Notes: a model not told the origin generated them from the letters alone. DNA of 64,000 nucleotides from Streptomyces hundungensis (GCF_003627815.1 NZ_CP032698.1:5952001-6016000), one strand, 5' to 3'. Positions 35,352 to 43,136 are shown, numbered from the stretch's first letter. Numbers and translations are program-made.

Positions 35352-35544
35352 CTAGGGCCTGTCCGGCGGATCTTGTCTGGGACGCGGGGGGCTGCCACGC
35401 CCATCTGCGGCGTTGTCGTCGGTTGCCGACGCTCCGCGTCGCCGCCCTCCTCCGCCTTGCAGCTGGACGCACCAGCCCCCCGCTCACCAGCACCACAAGG
35501 CCAAGGCACCCCGACGGCGACCAGATCCGCCGGACAGGCCCTAG
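35352..35544. mobile_element. MITE-like 193-bp element with 22-bp inverted ends
   Basis: Perfect 22-bp terminal inverted repeats (35352-35373 and 35523-35544) begin CTAGGGCCTGTCC and end with the complement, so both outer ends read CTAG. The inside is also partly palindromic (GCGGGGGGCT near 35384 against AGCCCCCCGC near 35488). It encodes no protein. One end of the same sequence is present at 50410-50443. Confidence 0.85.
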
Positions 35545-35688
35545 TGCTGGATGATGCGGCTCGCTGTCCAGCCGTCCTAGGTGCCCCTCGCCCGTGCGCC
35601 GGTGCCTCTCATGCGCGCCTACCCGACGACGGTCTTCCCTGGGACGATGCGTGTTCCGTCCACAGCGATCCGTACGCAGGAGGGGCAC

Positions 35689-35865
35689 GTGACGCAGTCG
35701 AAGTGTGGAGCGCCGACGCAGAGCGGGCAGCGGTGCCAGAACAAGGCAGTCATTGGGACCTCGCGGTGCTCCAAGCACCAGGGGCCGTTGTCTGCTTACG
35801 GGGTCCAGCAGCGGAAGAAGAAGGAAGCCGAGGCGAAGCTGAAGAAGCTTCGCAAGAAGCGGTGA
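35689..35865 (+). CDS. Small DUF5763-like zinc-binding protein
   Basis: 58 residues from GTG with an excellent AGGAGGGG ribosome binding site. Pattern KCGAPTQSGQRCQNKAVIG then SRCSKHQG (Cys, Cys, Cys, His) fits a DUF5763-like zinc site; the C-terminus is a Lys-rich helix (QQRKKKEAEAKLKKLRKKR), likely to bind nucleic acid. Only gene of the island on the plus strand that is intact. Confidence 0.7.
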   Translation: MTQSKCGAPTQSGQRCQNKAVIGTSRCSKHQGPLSAYGVQQRKKKEAEAKLKKLRKKR

Positions 35866-35995
35866 GCCGGGGCGCCGACCCGCTCGGCTGACGTCCACGG
35901 GTGACATCAACGAAGGCGGACCGGAGCGGTCTCGGCGGTTCGCCGCAGGGTCACAGTCGAGGCGGGCGCGCGGCTGGAGCGGGGTACGGGGAGAA

Positions 35996-36125
35996 CTTAC
36001 AAAGCAGATGTTGGCGGTTCGAAACCGTTCATCCCACCGGTGGTATGCAGCAGGTGCGAGCCTGTTGGCGCCGCCCTCCAGTCGATCATGACTAGCGGTC
36101 TTTTCCGTGATCGGAGTCCACCAGC
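35996..36125 (+). other. Diverged attachment-site copy of tRNA-Val 3' region
   Basis: 35996-36040 matches the tRNA-Val 3' portion from the anticodon loop (CTTACAAAGCAGATG, then GGCGGTTCGAAACCG) with a few differences. Similarity continues into the region of the tRNA terminator and beyond (GTGATCGGAGTCCAC against GTGATCGAAGTCCAC). It lacks the 5' half and cannot fold as a tRNA. It marks the far end of an integrated element or of a tandem insertion. Confidence 0.85.
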
Positions 36126-36179
36126 GCCACGGGGGGAGGATGCCCCGGCGGGCTCGTCGGCCGGCCGGGGTGGTGAACG

Positions 36180-36299
36180 TCAGGCTTCGGTCCGCGGGAC
36201 GAGGAAGCCGCGTACCGGGCGGTCCTCGGAACTTTGTTGGCGGTGCCACTGCTTGACGAGTTCGGCGTATCGCGGGTCCGTCCACTCCTGGTTTTCCAT
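36180..36299 (-). CDS. Small hypothetical protein, 39 residues
   Basis: MENQEWTDPRYAELVKQWHR... ends ...FLVPRTEA. A perfect AGGAGG is 7 nt upstream of the ATG, and the hydrophilic, well-formed sequence argues for translation. No signal peptide, no Cys. Last gene of the right cassette. Family unknown. Confidence 0.6.
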   Translation of the reverse strand: MENQEWTDPRYAELVKQWHRQQSSEDRPVRGFLVPRTEA

Positions 36300-36316
36300 G
36301 CCTGCCTCCTGGTTCG

Positions 36317-36380
36317 CCCTGCCTCGACAGTCTCATCCTGATCGCCGACGCGATGGGCGTGTCCCAGGAATTCGTAAGGA
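36317..36380 (+). pseudogene. Fragment of a second XRE regulator
   Basis: LDSLILIADAMGVSQEFVR corresponds to the C-terminal part LDILILIADAIGVPLADLVR of the pseudogene at 31191. Everything upstream of this segment is missing and it fuses at its 3' side with the antisense end of the 36333 gene. Confidence 0.65.
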
Positions 36381-36614
36381 CTGTGATTCCCGAGTGAGGC
36401 CCTGAGCCTTGACGGCGGCGGCCTCCTCGGCTGTCGCATGCCGCAGTTCGCGGGTCTTGAACGTGGCGTCGGGGAGCTCACCGGGCCGAGTGGAGGGAAC
36501 GAACGCCACCCGCTTCATGTCGTCCCCGGGGAAGTACGCGCTGCTGTCCAGGTCCCGGGTGATGAGCCCGGTCCGGCCCTCGCGCACGACGACGACGTAG
36601 TCCCACTGCTTCAC
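36333..36614 (-). CDS. Conserved small module protein (MKQWDYVVVV family), right copy
   Basis: 93 residues from GTG; starts VKQWDYVVVVREGRTGLITRDLD. Highly similar to the 32349-32609 protein through GLTRESQ; after that the tail SLRIPGTRPSRRRSG is unrelated and is encoded by the antisense strand of the XRE fragment, so a deletion replaced the original C-terminus. GTGA overlap with the upstream 167-residue gene. Confidence 0.7.
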   Translation of the reverse strand: MKQWDYVVVVREGRTGLITRDLDSSAYFPGDDMKRVAFVPSTRPGELPDATFKTRELRHATAEEAAAVKAQGLTRESQSLRIPGTRPSRRRSG

Positions 36615-37114
36615 GACTCGGCCCCCTGCAACTCCAGGGAGCCGGTTGCGACCAAGGCGGCCAGCCGGGAGGGATCGCACAGGTCGCCGGGGCGGGTGAG
36701 GGGGACAGCCCAGTAACCGTCGACGCCCTCATCGGGATCGCGGAGTTCGATGGGGGGCACGCCGAGGTAGTGGTCGCGGCCCAGGTACTCGGCGTGCGGA
36801 CTGTGCCCCCAGGTTGGTGCGGCGGGGGGAGTGAGGGCGTAGAACCTGCGCGTCGAGGGGGCGTGGAGGACGGGGCCTTGCAGGGTGCCCGCCAGCACCC
36901 GGGTCACCTGGACGGGCAGCGTGCTTTTGGTGATCGCGTACACCAGGGTCTCGGTGAGGCGAACGGCCGAGAAGCGGCGGCCGAGCGCCAGCGTGGCGAT
37001 GCCGCCCTGCTTCCACTGCTCCTTGGCCAGGTGGGGCCGGTTGAGACTGCCTGCGAGCCAGTCTGAGATCGCGTCCCGTTCGGACGTGGTGAGGGGGTGG
37101 GGCAGGGTGCTCAT
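36611..37114 (-). CDS. Conserved module protein, 167 residues, right copy
   Basis: Homologue of 32606-33094 (WLAGSLNRP, EQWKQGG, LALGRRFSAVRL, GPVLHAPSTRRFYALTPP, YWAVPLTRPGDLCDP). GGAGG ribosome binding site upstream of ATG 37114. Coupled to the small partner by GTGA. Weak likeness to prim-pol-like proteins as noted for the left copy; function unknown. Confidence 0.7.
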   Translation of the reverse strand: MSTLPHPLTTSERDAISDWLAGSLNRPHLAKEQWKQGGIATLALGRRFSAVRLTETLVYAITKSTLPVQVTRVLAGTLQGPVLHAPSTRRFYALTPPAAPTWGHSPHAEYLGRDHYLGVPPIELRDPDEGVDGYWAVPLTRPGDLCDPSRLAALVATGSLELQGAES

Positions 37115-37200
37115 GGGGGCCTCCGCGGTCGGCTGGTGAAGCGGCGCGTGCGCCGTCGTGACCAGCAAAGTAAGGAGGCAGGAGGCGGTTTCGCTCGGCG

Positions 37201-37218
37201 ATTGCGCGCAATTGCGCA
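37201..37218. promoter_or_regulatory. Candidate operator ATTGCGCGCAAT
   Basis: Perfect 12-bp palindrome ATTGCGCGCAAT (37201-37212) immediately followed by a further TTGCGCA. It lies between the regulator gene end and the module gene start at 37114. Similar sites occur upstream of the regulator operon (38889-38940). Confidence 0.5.
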
Positions 37219-37246
37219 CGGGGGAAGGCGCGTTCGTGGGGATTGC

Positions 37247-38089
37247 TCACATGGTGTCGAGAGATGCCCGGGCCCGGGCGATGGCGCGGTGCGCTTGCGG
37301 CCCATACACGGCTGACTCGGCCAGCCAGTCCCATGCGCGCTCGTACAGTCGGATCGAATCCTCGTCGTCGAGCCACATCTCGGTGTCGATCGTCTCAACG
37401 ATCACGAGACGCCTGTCGTAGATCCAGAACCCGTGGGCCGGGGTGCGCCGCAGTTGCGCGCCGAGAGGGACGATGCCGAGCTCGATCGTGTCGAGACCGA
37501 TCAGGCTGACGAGCCGATCCAGTTGAGCCGCGTGAACCTCGCGCGAGCACATGCGCACGTACAAGGCGGCCTCCCATACGAGGAAGCGGAAACTCTTACC
37601 CGGTTCGTACAGTGCCTGCTGGCGGCGCATCCTGGTTCGCACGGCGTCGTCGATGTCCTTGACGACCTGCCGAAACTCGGAGTTCGCTGCGAAGGTCGCC
37701 CGCGCGTAGTCCGGCGTCTGGAACAGCCCCGGGATGCGGGCGACTTCCAGCCCGCGGATCACCTTGGTGTCCGCCGTTTCCGCGATCGCCAGCTCCTGTC
37801 TGGCACGGTGCCCGGTTACGAGTTGGCGACGCCAGGACCGGTACTTGGTCTCCACCCCCGACAGGCGTCCGGTCAGCTCGGCCGTCAGCTCCGGCCGCCC
37901 GACGGCCTGCGCCCATGCGCCGAGATCACCTGGAGTAGGGGTCTGCTTCCCAAGCTCCAGGCGGGATACCTTGGAGCGCTGCCAGCCGAGCCGCTCCGCG
38001 ACGCCTTTCCCGTCGAGGCCGGCCGCGATGCGCAGCTCACGCAGCCGCGCACCCAAGGCGACCCTCGCGTTCTGGAAGTCCGTGCTCAC
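37247..38089 (-). CDS. XRE regulator with DUF5753-type domain
   Basis: 280 residues from GTG. Helix-turn-helix at about 10-65 (LGARLRELRIAAGLDGKGVAERL, WQRSKVSRLELGKQTP). The remainder fits DUF5753 (YRSWRRQLVTGHRARQ, IRGLEVARIPGLFQTPDYARA, LGAQLRRTPAHGFWIYD, VIVETIDTEMWL). In Streptomyces such regulators usually pair with DUF397 genes; here the partner is a DUF6879-type protein instead. GTGA overlap with that gene. Confidence 0.88.
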   Translation of the reverse strand: MSTDFQNARVALGARLRELRIAAGLDGKGVAERLGWQRSKVSRLELGKQTPTPGDLGAWAQAVGRPELTAELTGRLSGVETKYRSWRRQLVTGHRARQELAIAETADTKVIRGLEVARIPGLFQTPDYARATFAANSEFRQVVKDIDDAVRTRMRRQQALYEPGKSFRFLVWEAALYVRMCSREVHAAQLDRLVSLIGLDTIELGIVPLGAQLRRTPAHGFWIYDRRLVIVETIDTEMWLDDEDSIRLYERAWDWLAESAVYGPQAHRAIARARASLDTM

Positions 38090-38826
38090 ACGGGGGAACG
38101 TACCTGCCTCTGAAACTCCTCGGTACGGGTCGCGCAGTGCCATGCGCTGTCCCGCGCCTGGCAGGCGGCCAGGACTTCGGCGGGATCTTCGCTGACGATC
38201 ACACCGAGGGTGTTGTCCTCGTCGTCGAAGACGAAGCGGACCAGAACGCGGGAGTCGAAGAGCCAGAAGTCCCAGTCGGGCAGTCCGAGCCGACCGGCTT
38301 CTGCCCGGGTCATGTTGCGGATGTCCTCGCCGGCCGCGACGTTTCCGAGCCCGGAGGCCAGGAGGTACGCCTGCCCCTCGGTGGCCGGCTCGTCGACGAG
38401 CCGGACGCGCTCGAAGCGTTTGCCCTGCTCCGTCTGCTTGCGCACATTGCTGCGCCAGGCGTCGAACGGCTCGTCGGCGATGCCTTCGCCAGCCTGCCAG
38501 CGCTGCCACTTCCGGCTCTTGCGGTCGGAGGCGTAGCCGCGTCGTGTCTCCAGGCGCCAGGCTGTGTGCTTGAAGTCAGCGAACATGTGGGCCACTTCGG
38601 CGAACGGGATCAAGGCATTCGTCATGGCTCGGGGAGCGAACCGGGTCAGCAGGTCCCGTGGCACAGTGACGAAGGTTTCGGACTCCTTCACGTCGCGCAG
38701 TTGGGCCAGGTGCTCGGGGTCGGTAACTCGCTCGCCTTGGACGAGGATCTCTCCGGTCCCCTCGACTTCGTACAGCGTGGGGCAGTCGCCGTCGTCGCTG
38801 GTGGTGCCGATGAACCTGAGCGTCAT
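38086..38826 (-). CDS. DUF6879-type protein with fused N-terminal small domain
   Basis: 246 residues. Residues 1-70 (MTLRFIGTTSDDGDCPTLYEVEG...) look like a separate small protein family; from about 70 (MTNALIPFAEVAHMFADF) the sequence is DUF6879-like with WDFWLFDSRVLVRFVFDDED. The inner Met lies in GCCATGACG, where loss of one C would create an ATGA overlap of two genes, the arrangement I recall from other species. Start at 38826 follows GGAGGG. Partner of the XRE regulator. Confidence 0.7.
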   Translation of the reverse strand: MTLRFIGTTSDDGDCPTLYEVEGTGEILVQGERVTDPEHLAQLRDVKESETFVTVPRDLLTRFAPRAMTNALIPFAEVAHMFADFKHTAWRLETRRGYASDRKSRKWQRWQAGEGIADEPFDAWRSNVRKQTEQGKRFERVRLVDEPATEGQAYLLASGLGNVAAGEDIRNMTRAEAGRLGLPDWDFWLFDSRVLVRFVFDDEDNTLGVIVSEDPAEVLAACQARDSAWHCATRTEEFQRQVRSPV

Positions 38827-38888
38827 CTCGCCCTCCATCCGCGCTTGTTGGAGGTCCAGCATGCGGGAGCTGGGAGGCGAGCGCTCGA

Positions 38889-38940
38889 TGATTGCGGCAG
38901 ATTGCGAAGCGGCTGACGGGGCTGCCGCTTGCGAGCAATC
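38889..38940. promoter_or_regulatory. TTGCG half-sites upstream of the regulator operon
   Basis: ATTGCGGCAGATTGCG (38890-38905) and CTTGCGAGCAAT (38929-38940) lie 60-115 bp upstream of the DUF6879 gene. They resemble the palindrome at 37201, suggesting one regulator acts at both. Confidence 0.45.
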
Positions 38941-39197
38941 GGCCACGACGAAGCGCCATCTGCCGGACCCGTAGGCCTAGCAGTGGGCGCTCGTGCGTGC
39001 GGCTACAGCGCGGGTTGGACGCGAACGCTCTCGGCACCGTTTCGGCGGCCCAGCGTTCAGTGGGGGCCCGTGCCGCGCGACCACCCCGCGTACTGCGGTC
39101 GCGGCGTAGCGAGGGAGGCGGACAATGGGAAGTGCGTCGGCACGGCACCGCGCGGCGTACCCGCTCTTAGCTGAGCCGAAGTGTCCGAGGAGCAGAC
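38941..39197. other. Right edge of accessory region, no gene seen
   Basis: About 250 bp without a supported gene; a GAGGAG ribosome binding site for the next gene lies at its end. The transition from island to core-type genes probably falls here. Confidence 0.4.
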
Positions 39198-39710
39198 ATG
39201 CGTCGGCGGAAGGTCAAGTCAGCAGTCCTCATCGGCGCGGTCGCGGCCACGGTCGCCGCCCTCGGGTCGGCCGGGGCCGCCGCCCCCGAGGGCCGACAGG
39301 GGGCGCCCCTGCCGGCCGGGGCCGCCGCCCCCGAGGGCCGACAGGGAGCGTCCCCAACCGTGGTGGTCGACTGTTCCGGGGATGCCCAGGTCCGGCCGGG
39401 CAGCTATCTGATCGCCTGCGGTGACGGGAACAACGGGCTCGTCTCGCTGCACTGGACGCGGTGGGGGGCGACCTCCGCCGAGGCCCGGGGCTCGAACGTG
39501 GTGAACGACTGCCTCCCCTACTGCGCCGCCGGGCACTTCCACACGTTCCCCGTGACGGTCCGCCTCGACACGGTCCGCGCCAGGCCGGGGCAGCAGAGCC
39601 AGGCCTATTTCACCGTGCTGCACCTCCACTACACGGCCGACGGGCCGCCCCGGACGCCTCGCGACGCGGCGTACTCGATCGTGGCCGTCAAGCCGGGGGT
39701 CGCCGGTTAG
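39198..39710 (+). CDS. Secreted hypothetical protein with duplicated segment
   Basis: 170 residues. Signal peptide 1-28 (MRRRKVKSAVLIGAVAATVAALGSAGAAA in part). A 15-residue segment GAAAPEGRQGAPLPA is repeated at once, reflecting a 45-bp duplication (39269-39350). The mature domain has four Cys (CSGDAQ, IACGDGNN, NDCLPYC) and aromatic strands. To my knowledge it matches an uncharacterised secreted family of Streptomyces. Function unknown. Confidence 0.72.
   Translation: MRRRKVKSAVLIGAVAATVAALGSAGAAAPEGRQGAPLPAGAAAPEGRQGASPTVVVDCSGDAQVRPGSYLIACGDGNNGLVSLHWTRWGATSAEARGSNVVNDCLPYCAAGHFHTFPVTVRLDTVRARPGQQSQAYFTVLHLHYTADGPPRTPRDAAYSIVAVKPGVAG
39269..39350. repeat. 45-bp tandem duplication in a coding gene
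   Basis: GGCCGGGGCCGCCGCCCCCG-led segment starting at 39269 repeats at 39314 with few changes; the period of 45 keeps the frame and doubles an Ala/Pro/Gly-rich linker just after the signal peptide. Confidence 0.85.
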
Positions 39711-39753
39711 GGCTGCTCCGTGTCGTACGGCCCGGCCGGCCGGCCCGCAGCGG

Positions 39754-39782
39754 GAAGCCCCGTCGGGTGCGGACGGGGCTTC
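39754..39782. terminator. Terminator
   Basis: Perfect 11-bp stem GAAGCCCCGTC/GACGGGGCTTC with a 7-nt loop, 44 bp after the secreted protein gene. Confidence 0.85.
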
Positions 39783-40002
39783 TCGGCCGGCGGCGTGGCG
39801 TGCTCGGGGTTCACGCCCGGCGCCGGGGTCCGGCGGGTCAGGAGCGGGGAGGACTCCGCCGGATGGCTGAGATTACGCCCGTGTTTGGCTGGAACGTAAC
39901 CCCTGTGCATGATGAGGCCCCGATGGGTTGACGGGACGCCGGGGCGGACGATCGGTGAGCCGTGGGCCGTGGCGGCGGGCGGGCGAGTGGAGGGGGTGCG
40001 GG

Positions 40003-40569
40003 GTGGGCGGGAAGAGGGCGTTGCGGCGGGCGTATGCCCGGGCGTGCGGGGACGCGCCCAGTTACCGGGAGGTCGGCGCCACCGGCGAGGGTGCGCTGCC
40101 CGGCGGGTACCGGGTGTTCCGGCGGCGGATCCGCGTCGGGTGCGGGCAGGACGCCTTCGAGCGGGCCGGCGCGTACGTGCTGGGCTGGGGGGTTCAGCGC
40201 GGCGCCGGGTTCGGGGTGTACCCCGGTGTGCCCGCCGTGCCCGGCGCCACCGCTCTGGTCGTGCTGCGACCGCCCGGGCTGCCGTGGCCCCGCCTGGTCA
40301 TCCCGTGCCGCGTGGTGTGGACCGTACGCGCCGCCGAACGCATCGGTTTCGCCTACGGCACCCTGCCCGGTCACCCGGAGCGCGGCGAGGAGTCGTTCGT
40401 CGTGGGGCGCGAGGCGGACGGGCTCGTCTGGTTCGAGGTCGCCGCGTTCTCCCGGCCCGCACGCTGGTACGCCCGCCTCGGCGGGCCCCTCACCCGCCTG
40501 TTCCAGGACCTCGCCACCCGGCGCTATCTCCGGGCGGTGGCCGCCGCCGTGCGTGAGCGAGCCCACTGA
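40003..40569 (+). CDS. DUF1990 family protein
   Basis: About 188 residues, GTG start. YREVGATGEGALPGGYRVFRRRIRVGCGQDAFERAGAYVLGW, then RVVWTVRAAERIGFAYGTLPGHPERGEESF and WYARLGGPLTRLFQDLATRRY match the DUF1990 pattern well. Cytosolic, function unknown. The N-terminal boundary is uncertain because longer in-frame readings exist. Confidence 0.8.
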   Translation: MGGKRALRRAYARACGDAPSYREVGATGEGALPGGYRVFRRRIRVGCGQDAFERAGAYVLGWGVQRGAGFGVYPGVPAVPGATALVVLRPPGLPWPRLVIPCRVVWTVRAAERIGFAYGTLPGHPERGEESFVVGREADGLVWFEVAAFSRPARWYARLGGPLTRLFQDLATRRYLRAVAAAVRERAH

Positions 40570-40669
40570 AGGGAACGCGAGCGGGGTCCACCTCGTCTCT
40601 CCGGGAGGTGCGAGGACGTACAGGAGGCGGTGACACACTGGCCGCTCGTTCGGTGAAGGGAAGCTGGTC

Positions 40670-41761
40670 GTGGCGATGATGCGGAACCTGCGGAGGGCGG
40701 TGCGCCGCTCCTACCGGCGGACCGTCGACCTCAGCCATCCGGTGCGCTCGCCCCTGGGGAGCGCCGTCGTCAACTGTGCCGTGTACGTCGACGGCGTACG
40801 GCAGAAGGAGGACTGCCCCGCCGAGGAGGCGCTGCGGCGGGTGCGCCGGCTGGGCGAGGGGGCCTTCGTCTGGATCGGGCTCCAGGAGCCGACCCAGGAG
40901 GAGTTCGCGGGGCTCGCGGAGCTGTTCGGGCTGCATCGGCTGGCCGTGCAGGACGCCGTCACCGCGCACCAGCGCCCCAAGGTCGTGCCGTACGACGACA
41001 CCTTGTTCTCGGTCTTCAAGACGTGCCGTTACGTCGAGCACGAGCAACTCACCGCGACCAGCGAGGTGGTGGACACCGGGGAGCTGATGGTGTTCACCGG
41101 AACCGACTTCGTCATCACCGTGCGGCACGGCTGCCACGGCTCGCTCGGACCGCTGCGGGAAGAGCTGGAGAGTGAGCGCGAGCGGCTGGCCAAGGGGCCG
41201 TCGGCGGTGCTGCACGCCGTCGCCGACCACGTCGTGGACGACTACCTCGCCGTCATCGAGGCCATGCAGAGCGACATGGACGCGGTCGAGACCGCCGTCT
41301 TCGCCGAGAACGCGGGCCGGGGCGACGCCGGACGGATCTACCAGCTCAAGCGTGAACTCCTCGAACTGAAGCGGGCGGTGGCGCCGCTGGCCCGGCCCCT
41401 GCAAAGGCTCGCCGGCGAGGAGGTGCCCGGCATCGACCCGGAGGTCAGGCCGTACTTCCGGGACGTCACCGACCACCTGCTCCGCACCACCGAACAGATA
41501 GCGGCCTTCGACGGGTTGCTCGACTCCATTCTCCAGGCCCACCTCGCCCAGGTCACGGTGGCCCAGAACGAGGACATGCGGAAGATCACGGCGTGGGCGG
41601 CCATCGTCGCCGTGCCGACCATGGTCTGCGGGATCTACGGCATGAACTTCGAGAACATGCCCGAACTGCACTGGCGTTACGGCTACTTCATGGCGCTCGG
41701 GCTCATGGCGGTCGCCTGCTTCGTCATCCACCGCGGCTTCCGTCGCAACGGCTGGCTGTAG
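40670..41761 (+). CDS. corA: CorA family magnesium/divalent cation channel
   Basis: 363 residues. A long cytoplasmic domain is followed by two C-terminal helices; TM1 ends in the signature YGMNFENMPE, the pore entrance of CorA. The cytoplasmic stalk helix (EAMQSDMDAVETAVF, RIYQLKRELLELKRAV) is typical. Forms homopentamers importing Mg, Co or Ni. GTG 40670 has GAAGGGAAG upstream. Confidence 0.93.
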   Translation: MAMMRNLRRAVRRSYRRTVDLSHPVRSPLGSAVVNCAVYVDGVRQKEDCPAEEALRRVRRLGEGAFVWIGLQEPTQEEFAGLAELFGLHRLAVQDAVTAHQRPKVVPYDDTLFSVFKTCRYVEHEQLTATSEVVDTGELMVFTGTDFVITVRHGCHGSLGPLREELESERERLAKGPSAVLHAVADHVVDDYLAVIEAMQSDMDAVETAVFAENAGRGDAGRIYQLKRELLELKRAVAPLARPLQRLAGEEVPGIDPEVRPYFRDVTDHLLRTTEQIAAFDGLLDSILQAHLAQVTVAQNEDMRKITAWAAIVAVPTMVCGIYGMNFENMPELHWRYGYFMALGLMAVACFVIHRGFRRNGWL

Positions 41762-41829
41762 AGCGGGGTCCGGCGGCGGTACGGGGCCGGGCGGTGCGGG
41801 CCCGCACGGCAACTGCCGTACAGGGCGCG

Positions 41830-42102
41830 TCAGTTGCGGTGGCGGGAGAACAGGCCCTGGCGCTCGCGCCGGTAGCGCCGCTCCCAGCGCTCCATCCGGT
41901 CCCGGCGGGCCCGGTAGGAGCGGTAGTCGGAGTCCGCCCGGCCGGCTCCGGCCGGGCCGCCCGAGCCCGACGCCGAGCCGCCGCGGGAGGGACGCAGGAA
42001 GGTGATCAGGAGGGCCGCGACGGCCACCCAGAGGAGGACACTGCCGAGGCTGAGGCCGAATCCGTACAGGATCAGGGCGAGAAGGATCATCCAGAGGATC
42101 AT
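41830..42102 (-). CDS. Small membrane protein
   Basis: 90 residues. Residues 1-35 are hydrophobic (ILWMILLALILYGFGLSL, VLLWVAVAALLITFL), two short helices; the rest is Gly/Ser-rich and then Arg-rich (RARRDRMERWERRYRRERQ). Function unknown. Confidence 0.65.
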   Translation of the reverse strand: MILWMILLALILYGFGLSLGSVLLWVAVAALLITFLRPSRGGSASGSGGPAGAGRADSDYRSYRARRDRMERWERRYRRERQGLFSRHRN

Positions 42103-42256
42103 GGTGGGTCCTTGAGGGACGGACCGGCGGCTTCCCCTGGCCGCCGATTTCAAGCCTCCAAGCTACTCCGCCCCAGGGGGAGTTGGCCTCCGAGTTACTG
42201 CGGGGCGAATCCGCTGGACGTCACCGCGAGCCTGGTCCCCACCCCGTTCGGGGCCC

Positions 42257-42682
42257 TCAGCCCGCGGTGCGGCGGCTCTCCGCGAGGCCGCGCAGACGCT
42301 CCATCTCGCGCCGGTCCCGCTTGGTGGGCCGGCCGAGGCCGCGGTCGCGTACGCCGGCGGCGAGGACGTCCGCGCGGGCGGGCGGCGGCGGGCTGTTGTC
42401 GATGTACGCCTCGACGGCGACCGGTGCGCCGACCCGCTTGCGCAGCAGCTGGACGACCTTGACGATCCGCTCCCGCCCGTCCATGCGCAGCCGCACCTCG
42501 TCGCCGACCCTCACCTGGTGGGCGGCCTTCACGCGCTCGCCGTTGACCTGGACGTGGCCGGCCCGACAGGCCGTGCCCGCCTGGGAGCGCGTCTTGGTGA
42601 GCCGGACCGACCAGATCCAGCTGTCGACGCGCACGGGGCCGGTACCTGTGCCGGTGGTGGTGCCGTTCGCTGCTTGGGCCAT
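42257..42682 (-). CDS. S4-domain RNA-binding protein (Hsp15-like)
   Basis: 141 residues. The S4 domain runs about 17-80: VRVDSWIWSVRLTKTRSQAGTACRAGHVQVNGERVK. A C-terminal basic region (GRPTKRDRREMERLRGL) follows. This is the layout of Hsp15/HslR, which binds stalled 50S-tRNA complexes; the actinobacterial version is longer at the start. Confidence 0.85.
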   Translation of the reverse strand: MAQAANGTTTGTGTGPVRVDSWIWSVRLTKTRSQAGTACRAGHVQVNGERVKAAHQVRVGDEVRLRMDGRERIVKVVQLLRKRVGAPVAVEAYIDNSPPPPARADVLAAGVRDRGLGRPTKRDRREMERLRGLAESRRTAG

Positions 42683-42860
42683 GCCCCCGACTCTAATCGG
42701 CGGGCGCGGCGGAGCCTCGCGGTTTTGGGACACGGACGGTGGATCGTCGCGCGGCACGGCGGCAGCGTCCTGGGCCTCAGCGGGGGGTGTAGGCCCCGGC
42801 AGGGGCGGGCGGACAAGGCGTTCCGGGCCCGTTGTCAGTGGTGTCGGTCACACTGAGGGC

Positions 42861-43091
42861 ATGTGCAGAAGCATCAAGACGCTGAGGCCGCCGGCCATGC
42901 CGGAGGAGGCCACCGAGGACGACATCAGGGCCGCCGCCCTGCAATACGTGCGCAAGGTGTCCGGCTTCCGGGCGCCCGCCGAACACAACAGGGAGGTCTT
43001 CGAGCGCGCGGTGGACGAGATAGCCGACGCCACCCGCGCCCTCCTCGCCCACCTGGAGGTGCGCGGCGCGGGCGCGCGGAAGCCCGCGTGA
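42861..43091 (+). CDS. DUF2277 family protein
   Basis: 76 residues beginning MCRSIKTLRPPAMPEEATEDD. AALQYVRKVSGFRAPAEHNREVFERAVDEIADATRALLAHL is the DUF2277 helical core. Cytosolic, function unknown. Confidence 0.85.
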   Translation: MCRSIKTLRPPAMPEEATEDDIRAAALQYVRKVSGFRAPAEHNREVFERAVDEIADATRALLAHLEVRGAGARKPA

Positions 43092-43136
43092 CCGGCCCGC
43101 TCGGGGGCGCGGGGCGGGAGACACCGGCGGCCTCGG

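Noticed and set aside
35996..36040. Second tRNA gene
   Set aside because: The 5' half (acceptor, D arm and half of the anticodon stem) is absent, so no cloverleaf can form.
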